Shown here one piece after another: positions 42,913-51,794 of a DNA stretch of 64,000 nucleotides; within the stretch, counting starts at the first letter, position 1, and each line of letters starts with the position of its first letter. The stretch is taken from assembly GCF_004331415.1 (NCBI RefSeq), contig NZ_SJOP01000001.1, forward strand, positions 186,001-250,000. Direction: 5' to 3'. The translations under genes were made by a program, and so were the position numbers. Origin of the DNA: Kosakonia quasisacchari. GTDB taxonomy: Bacteria; Pseudomonadota; Gammaproteobacteria; Enterobacterales; Enterobacteriaceae. The notes below the pieces were generated by a model. It was not told the origin of the DNA and did not search any database. It worked only from the letters and a program-made list of their open reading frames with translations.

Positions 42913-44658
42913 ATGCGTTTATTTTCACAATCTTCATTTTTAGCACCGACATTGCTGAGCCTGAGTATCGCCGCGAGCTTACACGCAGGAGCCGCGATGG
43001 CGGCTCCCAGCGCGGGTCAATTGGTGCAACCCTCTTATGCGCCGGTTCAGCAGCATACCAGCGGCGGCATTACGCTGCCTGCCACCACCGGGCTTACTGC
43101 GCCGAACGGCGCGGAAAAACTGTTTGTCACGCCAGCCGGCCTGCGGGTTGAAGGTGGTTTCCCGCAGTTAGCGAGCGAAACGGCGCGTATTGAATCGCGC
43201 GTCAAAGGTCGCCGCGTCTCTGCCGCGAATTTGTTTGCCGCCGCGCAGGAACTGGAAACCGCCTACATCAAAGCGGGCTACTTGCTGGCGCGCGTCAGCC
43301 TGCCGCCGCAACAGATCAAAGATGGTGCGCCGCTGCGCGTGGTGATTACCGACGGCTATGTGGAAAAAGTGGATGCCTCTGCGCTGCCAGATACCGCGCG
43401 CAGCCGGGTAGAAAGCCTGTTGCAACCGCTGGTGGGCGAAAAGCATTTAACCCGCAAAGCGCTGGAGCGGCGTTTGCTGCTGGCTGGCGACACGCCGGGC
43501 GTGATGCTGAAATCGACCCTCAAACCGGGCAGCAAACCGGGCTCAACGGTGCTGATTGTTGATGGTCGCTACGATCCGGTTGCCGGGCTGGTGACTTTTG
43601 ATAACGGCCTTTCTGACGAACTGGGTAAGTACTCACTCGGGCTCGGCGGGCAGCTTAACAACCTGGCCGGCTTTGGCGAGCAGGTATACGTGCGCTTGAA
43701 CGGTTACCCGCGCGGCGATAACCCATTTACGGATACGCAGCCGCGTAACCGCCAGTGGGCGCTCGGCTTAGTCGTGCCGCTCGGCACTGATGGCTTGTGG
43801 ATGAACGTTGAAGGGGTGGACAGCCGTACCAAACCGAAAACTGACAGCGGGTTGACCTCGCGCGATCATTTCCAGCGTTTGTCGACACGCCTGGGTTATC
43901 ACTGGGTACGTTCGCGTGATTTCAATACCTCGACCTTGCTGTCGCTGGATGTGCAAAACGAAACGCAACATTTGCAGTTCAATAACAACGACGTGCCGTT
44001 CACCGATGATCGTCTGCGCATTGTGCGCCTCGCGCAGTCGATGGATTACACCACTGATTTTGACGCGCGTTTCGCCTCCAGTCTGACGGCCTCTTTTGGC
44101 GTCGATGGCCTGGGCGCACGCCACGGCACCACCGACCTGCCGATGAGCAGAAACGGTGCCGATCCAGATTTCCAGAAGCTGGAGCTGACCATGAATTACA
44201 GTCAGCCGCTGGTGGATGGCAAGGTGCAGCTCTCACTTTCTGGTCTTGCGCAGACCTCGTTTGATCAGGCACTGCCGTCCTCTGAGCAGGCTTCACTTGG
44301 CGGTAGCAGCTGGCTTTCGGCGTTTGATTCCGGCACGGTCAGCGGCGATAGCGCCCTGGCCGCGCGTGCTGAAGTTGGCTTGCCGCAGCCGCTGGGCGCG
44401 TTCTCCTGGGCACCCGATCTTGGTAGCGCGGTAATGCCGTACGTCTTTGGTTCGCTGGGTTCCGTAAGCCAGGCAAAACCGACGGCGCTGGAGAAAAAAG
44501 AGGTGCACGGTAGCGCGTACGGTGCCGGTTTGCGCCTGAGCGCCAGCCAGGCCGCCAGCCCGAACAGCGCCTTGCTGACGCTGGAATACGCGCGCGGCAA
44601 TCAAAGCGGCGAATCGCAGGATAACCGCTTTAACCTCAGTCTGCTGACCTTCTTCTAA
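42913..44658 (+). CDS. Two-partner secretion outer-membrane transporter TpsB (ShlB/FhaC/HecB family)
   Basis: 581-residue outer-membrane pore for TpsA. Signal peptide ends near AAMA; a plug/linker leads into POTRA repeats (VTPAGLRVEGGF ... ARVSLPPQQIKDGAPLRVVITDGYVEKVD and a second about 60-residue unit). A 16-stranded barrel follows and ends in NLSLLTFF. The place where most TpsB proteins carry the loop-6 VRGY/F motif reads SLGGSSWLSAF here, see findings. It starts 16 bp after tpsA with AAGAGATAACTC. Confidence 0.87.
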   Translation: MRLFSQSSFLAPTLLSLSIAASLHAGAAMAAPSAGQLVQPSYAPVQQHTSGGITLPATTGLTAPNGAEKLFVTPAGLRVEGGFPQLASETARIESRVKGRRVSAANLFAAAQELETAYIKAGYLLARVSLPPQQIKDGAPLRVVITDGYVEKVDASALPDTARSRVESLLQPLVGEKHLTRKALERRLLLAGDTPGVMLKSTLKPGSKPGSTVLIVDGRYDPVAGLVTFDNGLSDELGKYSLGLGGQLNNLAGFGEQVYVRLNGYPRGDNPFTDTQPRNRQWALGLVVPLGTDGLWMNVEGVDSRTKPKTDSGLTSRDHFQRLSTRLGYHWVRSRDFNTSTLLSLDVQNETQHLQFNNNDVPFTDDRLRIVRLAQSMDYTTDFDARFASSLTASFGVDGLGARHGTTDLPMSRNGADPDFQKLELTMNYSQPLVDGKVQLSLSGLAQTSFDQALPSSEQASLGGSSWLSAFDSGTVSGDSALAARAEVGLPQPLGAFSWAPDLGSAVMPYVFGSLGSVSQAKPTALEKKEVHGSAYGAGLRLSASQAASPNSALLTLEYARGNQSGESQDNRFNLSLLTFF

Positions 44659-44670
44659 ACCACGCACTTT

Positions 44671-44700
44671 CCCGCGCATCGTCTGGTGCGCGGGTTTCTT
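44671..44700 (+). terminator. Rho-independent terminator after tpsB
   Basis: CCCGCGCA pairs with TGCGCGGG (44671-44694), followed by TTTCTT. It ends the tpsA-tpsB operon. Confidence 0.85.
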
Positions 44701-44817
44701 CCGTCCGCTAAAACATGCGCTATCTCACTCAGGGATAGCCGTTGCTTTATCACGTTGTCGGGATAATGATGTTTTGCTACAGCAAACGTCCGCAATGTGT
44801 GTCAGCAGGAGCCCGCA

Positions 44818-45153
44818 ATGAACGACATCTTTCTCTCCCTCAGCGTTGGGATGCTGGTGTTAATGGCGGTTGCCATTCCGCTGGCGCGGCAGCGTATCAA
44901 ACCCAATCGTTTTTACGGCGTGCGCACCACGCTAACCTTACGGGATAACACGGCCTGGTATCGGGCGAATCGCCTTTTTGGCAAGGTGATGCTGCTCTGC
45001 GGTGCGGGATTTTTTCTCTTTTCAGCGCTGCTCGGCAACTGGCGTGAAAACGCCGATAACGCAATGACCAGCATTGTGCTGTTTTTGCTGTCTGTATCTG
45101 TGCCGGTGGTCTGCGCACTGGTCAACGAATCGCGGGACAAGAGAGGATCGTAA
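44818..45153 (+). CDS. SdpI-family membrane protein
   Basis: 111 residues from ATG 44818 (AGGAG upstream). Three hydrophobic helices; NRFYGVRTTLTLRDNTAWYRANRLFGKVML is the typical SdpI motif region. In Bacillus SdpI gives immunity to the SdpC toxin, but most proteobacterial members are uncharacterised. Its stop overlaps the start of the next gene (TAATG), linking it to an immunity-like protein. Confidence 0.75.
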   Translation: MNDIFLSLSVGMLVLMAVAIPLARQRIKPNRFYGVRTTLTLRDNTAWYRANRLFGKVMLLCGAGFFLFSALLGNWRENADNAMTSIVLFLLSVSVPVVCALVNESRDKRGS

Positions 45154-45425
45154 TGCGCGAAGGCATCAAAGTCTTTGGCGCACGTTTCGCCGGGCGTGTT
45201 GACGCCGAGAAACTGCGTTTTGCCATTGAATACGTCGATTACGGTGAAAGCGGCTTAGCATTTGAAACGATCTGCGATTATATCGTCGAAGAAGACGCGC
45301 CCATCACTGAGGAAGAGTACCGTCTCGCCGTTGAAATTTTTAACGACTACGGTGGTAAATGGGGTGTTTTCAGCATTGAACATATGAAAGCGCTGATTGT
45401 TAAAAAAGGCGGTTCCGTTTTGTGA
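45153..45425 (+). CDS. MafI-like immunity protein
   Basis: 90-residue acidic cytoplasmic protein. The core LRFAIEYVDYGESGLAFETICDYIVEEDAPITEEEYRLAVEIFNDYG fits the MafI immunity family pattern (Y-G-E-x-G-L-A-F-E-T-L-C-D). MafI-type proteins neutralise polymorphic toxins. No toxin gene adjoins it here. Overlaps the SdpI-like gene stop. Confidence 0.55.
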   Translation: MREGIKVFGARFAGRVDAEKLRFAIEYVDYGESGLAFETICDYIVEEDAPITEEEYRLAVEIFNDYGGKWGVFSIEHMKALIVKKGGSVL

Positions 45426-45466
45426 TATTTGCGCCGAAACAACTGAAAATGCATCCATAAGGAGAG

Positions 45467-45727
45467 GTGAAATTGCCAACACGTTGTGAAATCGCGCTGG
45501 CGAAAGTGGTCGCCGATTTGGCTATTTTCCTTGAGTTCACCGGTGAAAACCAACTGGATCAGGACGCCGCCATCAACGCGCTGGAGCAGATTGCCGCTGA
45601 ACTGAAAACGCTAAATGCGGAGGACAAATATCGCCTGGCGGCGATGTTTAACGAGTTATCACAACGCTATCCGGCCGATAAAACCGCGTTTGTTAGCCAT
45701 TTACCTGAAGCGTTAGGATTACTATAA
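45467..45727 (+). CDS. Small helical hypothetical protein
   Basis: About 86 residues, not recognised. Start is GTG 45467 or TTG 45473; GGAG at 45461-45464 is better spaced for TTG. Acidic, predicted all-helical (LAKVVADLAIFLEFTGENQLDQDAAINALEQIAAELKTLN). Follows the MafI-like gene by 41 bp, so it may be another immunity-type protein; that is positional inference only. Confidence 0.5.
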   Translation: MKLPTRCEIALAKVVADLAIFLEFTGENQLDQDAAINALEQIAAELKTLNAEDKYRLAAMFNELSQRYPADKTAFVSHLPEALGLL

Positions 45728-45755
45728 AAGCCGGGAAGCACTAGCGCCTCCCGGC
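45722..45755 (-). terminator. Terminator of the chemoreceptor gene
   Basis: GCCGGGA/TCCCGGC stem (45730-45755), followed on the reverse strand by TTTTATAG. It sits seven bases after the chemoreceptor stop and could act in both directions. Confidence 0.75.
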
Positions 45756-45762
45756 CTGAATG

Positions 45763-47301
45763 TTAAAGTTTAAAAGTATTCACGTCGTTAAGCAGTTTCC
45801 CGGCCTGGTGGCTGAGCGAGTTCGCTGCGGTGGCCATCTCTTCGACCATGGCGGCGTTCTGCTGCAAGTTGCCCTCCATCTGGCTGACCGCCACGTTAAC
45901 CTGATCAATACCGTGGCTCTGCTCGGTTGAAGAGTTATTCACCTGGTTTATCAGCACCGTGGTTTCATCGACTGCACCCAGGGCGTCATTCATTCGTGAT
46001 GTGACGTTAGCGGCGTAGTTGACGCCCTGGCCGACATTTTTAATCGCTTCGTCGATCAAGCCGCGAATATCGCGTGCCGCTACAGAAGAGCGTTGCGACA
46101 ACGAACGCACCTCACCGGCGACCACCGCGAAGCCTTTACCCTGCTCACCGGCACGGGCAGCTTCCACCGCTGCGTTAAGTGCGAGAATGTTGGTCTGAAA
46201 CGCGATGCCGTCGATAATGTCGGTGATCTCGGAGATTTTCACCGAAGAAGCAGAAATATCATCGATGGATTTTTGCAGGGAACTCAGCTCGCGATGGCTT
46301 TCATTCACCATGGTTTGCACGCGGCCAATAAAGGCATTTGCCTCTTTCGCGTTGTCCATATTGTGCCGCACCGTGGCCGACAATTGGTTCATGCTGGCGG
46401 CGGTCTGCTCCAGCGACGAAGCCTGTGATTCGGTACGTGACGACAGATCATCATTGCTTTTGGCGATTTCGTTTGCCGCGACATCCACTTCGTTGCTGGC
46501 ATCTTTCACACTGCTTAATACTTCGCGGATTTTTTCTACCAGATTATTAAAACTGGTAGCGGTTGCGCCCAGTTCATCTTTTTTATTGAGATCCACTTTG
46601 ACGGTTAAATCCAGCGTGCTGCTGATGGTTTCCATACTATTTTGCAGGCTTTTTAATCCCTTATTTAAATAAGTAAGGATCGCTGAAGCAAATACGCCAA
46701 TTAATGCCAGTAAAAAGATAATAGTTCCCACCAATAACCAGAAGGTATTGATATATTGCGTATGGTTATTCTCGGCATACTTTTTGGCGATATTGTAATT
46801 ATGCTCCAGCATCTCTTTTAAATTGGCGCTTAGGGCGACAGAAGCATTGGCGGTAATCCCGCCATCCGACACCATTTTACGCGCGGCCTCAATACCTTCA
46901 CTGTGATAGACGCCGACCATGGATTCTGCTTTTTGTGCGTAATCGTCAAAAGAGTCCTGGGTTTTTTTTAACAACTGCGCATCCAAATCATCACTGACCA
47001 GATCGTCGTGGTAGTAGTTTAAAATCTCACGGGTTTTATTAAGTTCATCTTTCGCTTGCGCCATATGTTTGCTGAAAACCGCTTCGTCACTGATGAGTAG
47101 CGACATCAGAATTTGTCGGCGTGCTTCTTCACGGTGCTGTACCGCTTCGCTGAGCTTACTAATACTTGGCAGGCTATTATCAACAACGTAGTCGAAACGT
47201 GATTGAGCATTGTCTAATGCCCGGATGCTGAAACCACCGAGCACGATCATGGCAATAAACGTAATGGCAAAAACAAATAACAATTTCTTTAAAATAGTCA
47301 T
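45763..47301 (-). CDS. Methyl-accepting chemotaxis protein
   Basis: 512-residue chemoreceptor. One N-terminal helix, a periplasmic four-helix-bundle domain (about 30-190), a second membrane helix (TFWLLVGTIIFLLALIGVFASAILTYL), HAMP, then the cytoplasmic hairpin with the highly conserved tip EITDIIDGIAFQTNILALNAAVEAARAGEQGKGFAVVAGEVRSLSQRS. The C-terminus ends in DVNTFKL with no NWETF-like pentapeptide, so it may rely on other receptors for CheR/CheB. Ligand unknown. A sigma-28 promoter lies just upstream. Confidence 0.92.
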   Translation of the reverse strand: MTILKKLLFVFAITFIAMIVLGGFSIRALDNAQSRFDYVVDNSLPSISKLSEAVQHREEARRQILMSLLISDEAVFSKHMAQAKDELNKTREILNYYHDDLVSDDLDAQLLKKTQDSFDDYAQKAESMVGVYHSEGIEAARKMVSDGGITANASVALSANLKEMLEHNYNIAKKYAENNHTQYINTFWLLVGTIIFLLALIGVFASAILTYLNKGLKSLQNSMETISSTLDLTVKVDLNKKDELGATATSFNNLVEKIREVLSSVKDASNEVDVAANEIAKSNDDLSSRTESQASSLEQTAASMNQLSATVRHNMDNAKEANAFIGRVQTMVNESHRELSSLQKSIDDISASSVKISEITDIIDGIAFQTNILALNAAVEAARAGEQGKGFAVVAGEVRSLSQRSSVAARDIRGLIDEAIKNVGQGVNYAANVTSRMNDALGAVDETTVLINQVNNSSTEQSHGIDQVNVAVSQMEGNLQQNAAMVEEMATAANSLSHQAGKLLNDVNTFKL

Positions 47302-47343
47302 AACGGCCTCAGGTGCTTTCCATATCCAGGGTGAACTCTATTT

Positions 47344-47370
47344 TTATCGGCGAATAAAGTGAAACCTTCA
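47344..47370 (-). promoter_or_regulatory. Sigma-28 (FliA) promoter of the chemoreceptor gene
   Basis: On the reverse strand TGAAGGTT (6/8 to TAAAGTTT) is separated by exactly 11 bases from a perfect GCCGATAA, the FliA consensus layout. It lies 43 bp before the start codon. The rest of 47371-47753 is AT-rich with a TGTCG/CGACA inverted repeat near 47558-47575 and no gene I accept. Confidence 0.8.
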
Positions 47371-47753
47371 TGGTGAATTTAATAAAAAGAGAGGTGCGTT
47401 TTGTTTTTTTTGATTAGCCAGTTACGAGGTGTTAGAAATGACCATAAAATACAATCGGTAAGGTTTTTAATAAAAGATGGATTGTAGGGTTTATATAATA
47501 TATTTATGATGGTTTGTAATTTCGTAAATAATATATCCTGTATTTTTTGTCGATATTTAACGACATCATTTAGCTGCGCTGAAATATCATGTAGCAAGGC
47601 AAATTACTTATGAGGGAAATCATTAGGGAAGCGATATTTCTAACGGTGTGCGAGCTTCCCGTTTTCTGGCAACCGAAACGTATCCACTTCTCGTTCGGTC
47701 GCCTGTGTTGGACGGGAAACGAAACGGTGATCCTCGGTGGAAGCATGGCGAAA

Positions 47754-48326
47754 CTAGCTCAGATCGTGCAGATCTTTCTCCAGCAGCGGCGTGAGCGCCA
47801 TATCTGAAAACGCGACTTCCAGCCCGGCTCGTTCCGGCGTGCAGCACATCACCCCAACCGCGCAATGCGAGTGGGGAAAATGGCACAACCGCAGCAGCGG
47901 CCAGATGCGACCATCAGTGGAGTATTGCAGCCGTAGCGCGTCGCCTTTGCGGCTCAGGCGCAGCCAGAAATCGCCCGCATCACCCGCGAAAATACCGGTT
48001 GCCCAGTCTGAATAACCCTGTGTCAGCACGCTGCCGATGGCGGGCGCGCCATCGTTAAATTCGATACCGGCTTTTAGCCAGTTCTTCTCGTCCGCGACCA
48101 ACAACACACCCGCCTGGTCATACAGCTCGGAAAAACGCGCCTGTATCCGCACCTGAAAGGTGAAATCCCGCGTCACATCGCGCACAAAACCGTGGCCGCT
48201 GAAGCGCTCAAACCCGTACCAGGTTTTGCGCCAGAAATCGGTGCCGCCATCCGTGACCACTTCCACTTTGCCCTGCGTTTCACGCCACTGCTGCGGTTCG
48301 TTAATCCAGTAAAAATCACCCGTCAT
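47754..48326 (-). CDS. DUF1349 domain protein
   Basis: 190-residue cytoplasmic protein of the DUF1349 (concanavalin-like) family: TDFWRKTWYGFERFSGHGFVRDVTRDFTFQVRIQARFSELYDQAGVLLVADEKNWLKAGIEF and DFWLRLSRKGDALRLQYSTDGRIWPLLRL. AAGGAG precedes ATG 48326. Family function is unclear; a glycan-binding fold is assumed. Monocistronic. The 311-bp gap to mtnD holds only the mtnD terminator as a clear feature. Confidence 0.82.
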   Translation of the reverse strand: MTGDFYWINEPQQWRETQGKVEVVTDGGTDFWRKTWYGFERFSGHGFVRDVTRDFTFQVRIQARFSELYDQAGVLLVADEKNWLKAGIEFNDGAPAIGSVLTQGYSDWATGIFAGDAGDFWLRLSRKGDALRLQYSTDGRIWPLLRLCHFPHSHCAVGVMCCTPERAGLEVAFSDMALTPLLEKDLHDLS

Positions 48327-48597
48327 GTTTTACTCCTTTATGTGTGCTGGCGGCTTACAGAGTGTTACCTGTGGCGGGGGAGATTGCCAGTTTGCGGCGC
48401 GGGGTATTACGCAGGGATCACAAAATGTTTCGCAGTAACAAAGGATTCGTGAAAAAGAAGGAAGTATCGTTAATACCCACAAAGCGCTGCGATAACAAAA
48501 AGACGACCTGTTCGGTTATCTTGTTCAGGAATAAAGGCACTCAGGAAGATGGGTTTTCGTCTTAGCCAAAAGGAGTTGAGTAAGTGGCTAGCTACAA

Positions 48598-48638
48598 CAA
48601 AATTGAAAACTAAAGGCTCCATCTGGAGCCTTTAGTTT
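48598..48638 (-). terminator. Rho-independent terminator of mtnBCD
   Basis: AAACTAAAGGCTCC and GGAGCCTTTAGTTT form a perfect 14-bp stem with loop ATCT (48607-48638). Read on the reverse strand, TTTTCAATTTTG follows. It begins at the mtnD stop. Confidence 0.88.
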
Positions 48639-49180
48639 CAAGCTAACTTCGGATACCCGCCCGCAATTTCACTTCCGGTAAACTGCGCGATCCACCCCTC
48701 TGGGTTATCAAAAATCCTGATCGCCGTGAAGTTCGGCTCTGAGCCCATATCAAACCAGTGCGGGGTTCCGGCCGGTACGGAAATCAGGTCGTTTTTCTCG
48801 CACAGCACCTGGTAAACGTCGCTGCCGATGTGCAGGCAAAACAAGCCCGCGCCTTCAACAAAGAAGCGCACTTCGTCTTCGCCATGCGTGTGTTCGTTGA
48901 GAAATTTGGCGCGCATCACCTCTTTCTGCGGGTTGTCGGCGCGCAGGCTGATCACATCCCAGCTCTGATAACCTTTCTCGGCCACCAGTTTGTCGATGGC
49001 GTGCTGGTAAGCGGTGATTACGGTTTCCGGTGTCGGATTTGCGCCGAGATCGCAGTCGGCCTGCCAGCGTTCAAAACGCACACCTTTGGCGTTGAGTTTT
49101 TGCTGGATCTCTGCGGCGTCGGTGCTGTGCCACACCGGCGTGCTGGCATCGGTATCGGTGTAAATCGTCAGTGCGCTCAT
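48638..49180 (-). CDS. mtnD: Acireductone dioxygenase
   Basis: 180-residue cupin enzyme that oxidises acireductone to the 2-oxo acid precursor of methionine (iron form) or, with nickel, an off-pathway set of products. Metal ligands are visible in [20 protein letters not shown] and later in the [11 protein letters not shown] cupin motif. Its ATG overlaps the mtnC stop. Last gene of mtnBCD. Confidence 0.94.
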   Translation of the reverse strand: MSALTIYTDTDASTPVWHSTDAAEIQQKLNAKGVRFERWQADCDLGANPTPETVITAYQHAIDKLVAEKGYQSWDVISLRADNPQKEVMRAKFLNEHTHGEDEVRFFVEGAGLFCLHIGSDVYQVLCEKNDLISVPAGTPHWFDMGSEPNFTAIRIFDNPEGWIAQFTGSEIAGGYPKLA

Positions 49181-49866
49181 GAAGGGATCTGCTCCGGCTT
49201 AATGTTGCTGAAAGAGGGAACCTGGTAATGATGGCTGGCTGCGTCATCATCGCCGCGAATCAGTTGTGTGGTGCGAAAACCTGCCGCTTCGGCGGCGTCC
49301 AGCTCCTGGTGAATATCGGAGAGGAACAAAATGGACGTGGGCGGTAGCCCGATTTGCGTCGCAATGTTGCGGTACGACTGCACATCGCGTTTCGCGCCGA
49401 CCAGCGTGTCGAAATACCCGCTGAACAGAGGAGTAATATCACCTTCGTCGCTGTAGCCAAATAACAGTTTTTGCGCTGCAACCGAGCCAGAGGAATATAC
49501 ATACAGATCAATACCCTGCGATTTCCATTTCTCAAGCTGGGGCAATACGTCCGGGTAAAGGTGGCCTTTGAAATCGCCGTTCACATAACCGTCGCGCCAG
49601 ATAATGCCCTGCAACGCTTTCAGCGCCGTTGATTTGCGATCTTCATCCATAAAAGCAAACAGCACCTCAATCAGTTCAGCGGTGGTGGCTTCAGGTTGAG
49701 CGATCTCTTCCCGCAGGTTATCCAAGATAGTGCTGACCGGCTCGTTGTACTGCTCCACCGTGATAAACGCCGCCAGGCGTTCGCGGGCGTAAGGGAACAG
49801 GACGTTATGTACGAAGCGGATATCACTGGTGGTGCCTTCAATATCGGTAACAATAGCGCGGATCAT
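49177..49866 (-). CDS. mtnC: Enolase-phosphatase E1
   Basis: 229-residue HAD-family enzyme from ATG 49866 (GGAG upstream), catalysing enolisation and dephosphorylation to acireductone. Motif [13 protein letters not shown], motif II YVYSSGS, and motif [19 protein letters not shown]. Overlaps mtnB (ATGA) and mtnD (ATGA). Confidence 0.94.
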   Translation of the reverse strand: MIRAIVTDIEGTTSDIRFVHNVLFPYARERLAAFITVEQYNEPVSTILDNLREEIAQPEATTAELIEVLFAFMDEDRKSTALKALQGIIWRDGYVNGDFKGHLYPDVLPQLEKWKSQGIDLYVYSSGSVAAQKLLFGYSDEGDITPLFSGYFDTLVGAKRDVQSYRNIATQIGLPPTSILFLSDIHQELDAAEAAGFRTTQLIRGDDDAASHHYQVPSFSNIKPEQIPS

Positions 49867-50477
49867 GGTTTCTCCAGCAGGCGACGCTGCATTTCGCATT
49901 CAAATAAAAATTCCAGCCCTTCCAGATGGTGGCGGGCTTCGGCGACATCGCGCCCCCAGCAGGTTAGCCCGTGGCCGCGTAGCAGAAAACCATAGCGCAA
50001 TGGGTGCGTCTGCGCATAGTCGGCAATGCGTGTGGCCAGCGCGTCGATATCCTGGTCGTTGTCGAAAATCGCCACCGGCACCGTGTCCAGGTGCGTGGTC
50101 TGCCCGCTCAGGGATTTTTGCATCTCAAAACCGTTCAGCAGCAGGGCAGGGGATTTCTCTACGCGCGAAAGCACCGTCGCGTTCACGGTATGGACGTGTA
50201 GCACGGCGTTAGCGTCCGGGTAGAGGCGATAAATCAGCGTGTGCAGGCCGGTTTCTGCCGAGGGTTTACGGCCGGAAGGGGCGTGGTTATCGGCAATCGA
50301 TACCTGCAAAAAATCCGCCGTGGTCAGGCTGCCTTTGTCTTTGCCGGATTCGCTCAGCCAGCACCAGTCGGCGTCCTGGCGCACGGACATATTCCCGCCG
50401 GTGGCGGGTGCCCAGCCTTTCGCGCCTATCCAGTGGCAGGCGGCGACGAGTTGTTGGAGTTGCAGGTTGTCTGTCAT
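49863..50477 (-). CDS. mtnB: Methylthioribulose-1-phosphate dehydratase
   Basis: 204-residue class II aldolase-fold enzyme from ATG 50477 (AAGGAAGGG upstream; GTG 50480 is possible). Zn ligands in [13 protein letters not shown] and the GHGLTCWG stretch. ATGGNMSVR is the phosphate-binding start region. First gene of the mtnBCD operon, divergent from mtnE across a MetJ operator. Confidence 0.94.
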   Translation of the reverse strand: MTDNLQLQQLVAACHWIGAKGWAPATGGNMSVRQDADWCWLSESGKDKGSLTTADFLQVSIADNHAPSGRKPSAETGLHTLIYRLYPDANAVLHVHTVNATVLSRVEKSPALLLNGFEMQKSLSGQTTHLDTVPVAIFDNDQDIDALATRIADYAQTHPLRYGFLLRGHGLTCWGRDVAEARHHLEGLEFLFECEMQRRLLEKP

Positions 50478-50510
50478 CACCCTTCCTTATAAGGAATATT
50501 GTTATCATAT

Positions 50511-50526
50511 AGACGTCTAAGCGTCT
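50511..50526. promoter_or_regulatory. MetJ operator between mtnB and mtnE
   Basis: Two adjacent met boxes in register: AGACGTCT (8/8) and AAGCGTCT (6/8). Located 34 bp before mtnB and 68 bp before mtnE, so MetJ should repress both directions. Confidence 0.85.
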
Positions 50527-50593
50527 TGATTGCCAAATACTAGCATCGTGTTATAGTGGCGGCAACACGCGTATCACAGGCAGGCAGATAATA

Positions 50594-51754
50594 ATGAGCA
50601 ATAACGCACTGATTCCACAAAGTAAACTTCCCGCGCTTGGCACTACCATTTTCACGCAAATGAGCGCCCTGGCGCAGCAGCACCAGGCGATTAATCTGTC
50701 GCAAGGCTTCCCGGATTTCGACGGCCCGCGCTATTTGCAGGAGCGGCTGGCGTTTCATGTGGCGCAGGGGGCGAATCAGTACGCGCCGATGACCGGTGTG
50801 CAGGCGCTGCGCGAAGCGATTGCCGATAAAACGGCCGAGCTGTATGGGCATAAACCGGATGTGAATACCGATATCACCGTCACCGCCGGGGCGACAGAAG
50901 CGCTGTACGCGGCGATCACCGCGTTGGTGCGTCAGGGCGACGAAGTTATCTGTTTTGATCCGAGCTACGACAGTTATGCGCCCGCGGTCGAGCTTTCCGG
51001 CGGCGTGCTGAAACGCATTGCGCTGCAACCGCCGCATTTTCGCGTCGACTGGCAACAATTTGCGGGGCTGCTTAGCGATCGCACGCGGCTGGTGATTTTG
51101 AACACGCCGCACAACCCGTCGGCGACGGTGTGGCAAAAGGCGGATTTCGCTGCGTTGTGGCAGGCGATTGCCGAACGGGAAATCTATGTGCTGAGTGATG
51201 AAGTTTACGAGCACATCTGTTTTGCCGAAGAGGGCCATGCCAGCGTGCTGGCGCATCCGCAACTGCGCGAGCGGGCAGTTGCGGTGTCATCATTTGGCAA
51301 AACCTACCATATGACCGGCTGGAAAGTGGGTTACTGCGTGGCGCCTGCCGCTATTAGCGCGGAGCTGCGCAAGGTACACCAGTATCTGACGTTCTCGGTG
51401 AATACCCCGGCGCAACTGGCGCTGGCGGATATGCTGCGCGCCGAGCCGGAACATTATCGTGATCTACCGGAATTTTACCGCGCGCGGCGCGATGTGCTGG
51501 TCAATGCGCTTAGCCACAGCAAGCTGGAGATTTTGCCGAGCGAAGGCACCTATTTCCTGCTGGCGGATTACAGCGCGATCTCCGATCTGGATGATGTGAG
51601 TTTCTGTCAGTGGCTGACCAAAGAGGTGGGCGTGGCGGCGATCCCGCTGTCGGTGTTCTGCGCCGATCCCTTCCCGCACAAGCTGATTCGTTTGTGCTTC
51701 GCGAAACAGGAATCGACGCTGCTGGCGGCGGCAGAGCGCCTGTGTAAGCTGTAA
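50594..51754 (+). CDS. mtnE: Methionine aminotransferase (YbdL)
   Basis: 386-residue PLP-dependent class I aminotransferase, equal in length and very close to E. coli YbdL, which prefers methionine. It makes methionine from 4-methylthio-2-oxobutyrate as the final salvage step. PLP lysine in SSFGKTYHMTGWKVGY; NTPHNPSATVW and SDEVYEHI are family motifs. In E. coli it is the neighbour of ybdH (hcxA). Confidence 0.93.
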   Translation: MSNNALIPQSKLPALGTTIFTQMSALAQQHQAINLSQGFPDFDGPRYLQERLAFHVAQGANQYAPMTGVQALREAIADKTAELYGHKPDVNTDITVTAGATEALYAAITALVRQGDEVICFDPSYDSYAPAVELSGGVLKRIALQPPHFRVDWQQFAGLLSDRTRLVILNTPHNPSATVWQKADFAALWQAIAEREIYVLSDEVYEHICFAEEGHASVLAHPQLRERAVAVSSFGKTYHMTGWKVGYCVAPAAISAELRKVHQYLTFSVNTPAQLALADMLRAEPEHYRDLPEFYRARRDVLVNALSHSKLEILPSEGTYFLLADYSAISDLDDVSFCQWLTKEVGVAAIPLSVFCADPFPHKLIRLCFAKQESTLLAAAERLCKL

Positions 51755-51760
51755 GGCTTT

Positions 51761-51785
51761 AACGGCGGTGCTACCTGCGCCGCCG
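51761..51785. terminator. Hairpin between convergent mtnE and dsbG
   Basis: ACGGCGGTGC pairs with GCGCCGCCGT (one wobble) around TACCT. Both genes end within 10 bp, so it may terminate both; neither side has a strong T-run. Confidence 0.55.
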
Positions 51786-51794
51786 TGACTGCTT

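Noticed and set aside
47379..47597. 72-residue reverse ORF in the AT-rich gap before the chemoreceptor
   Set aside because: Low-complexity AT-rich composition, no ribosome site and no recognisable motif.
47610..47807. 65-residue plus-strand ORF ending inside the DUF1349 gene
   Set aside because: Overlaps the DUF1349 coding end on the other strand and has no supported start.
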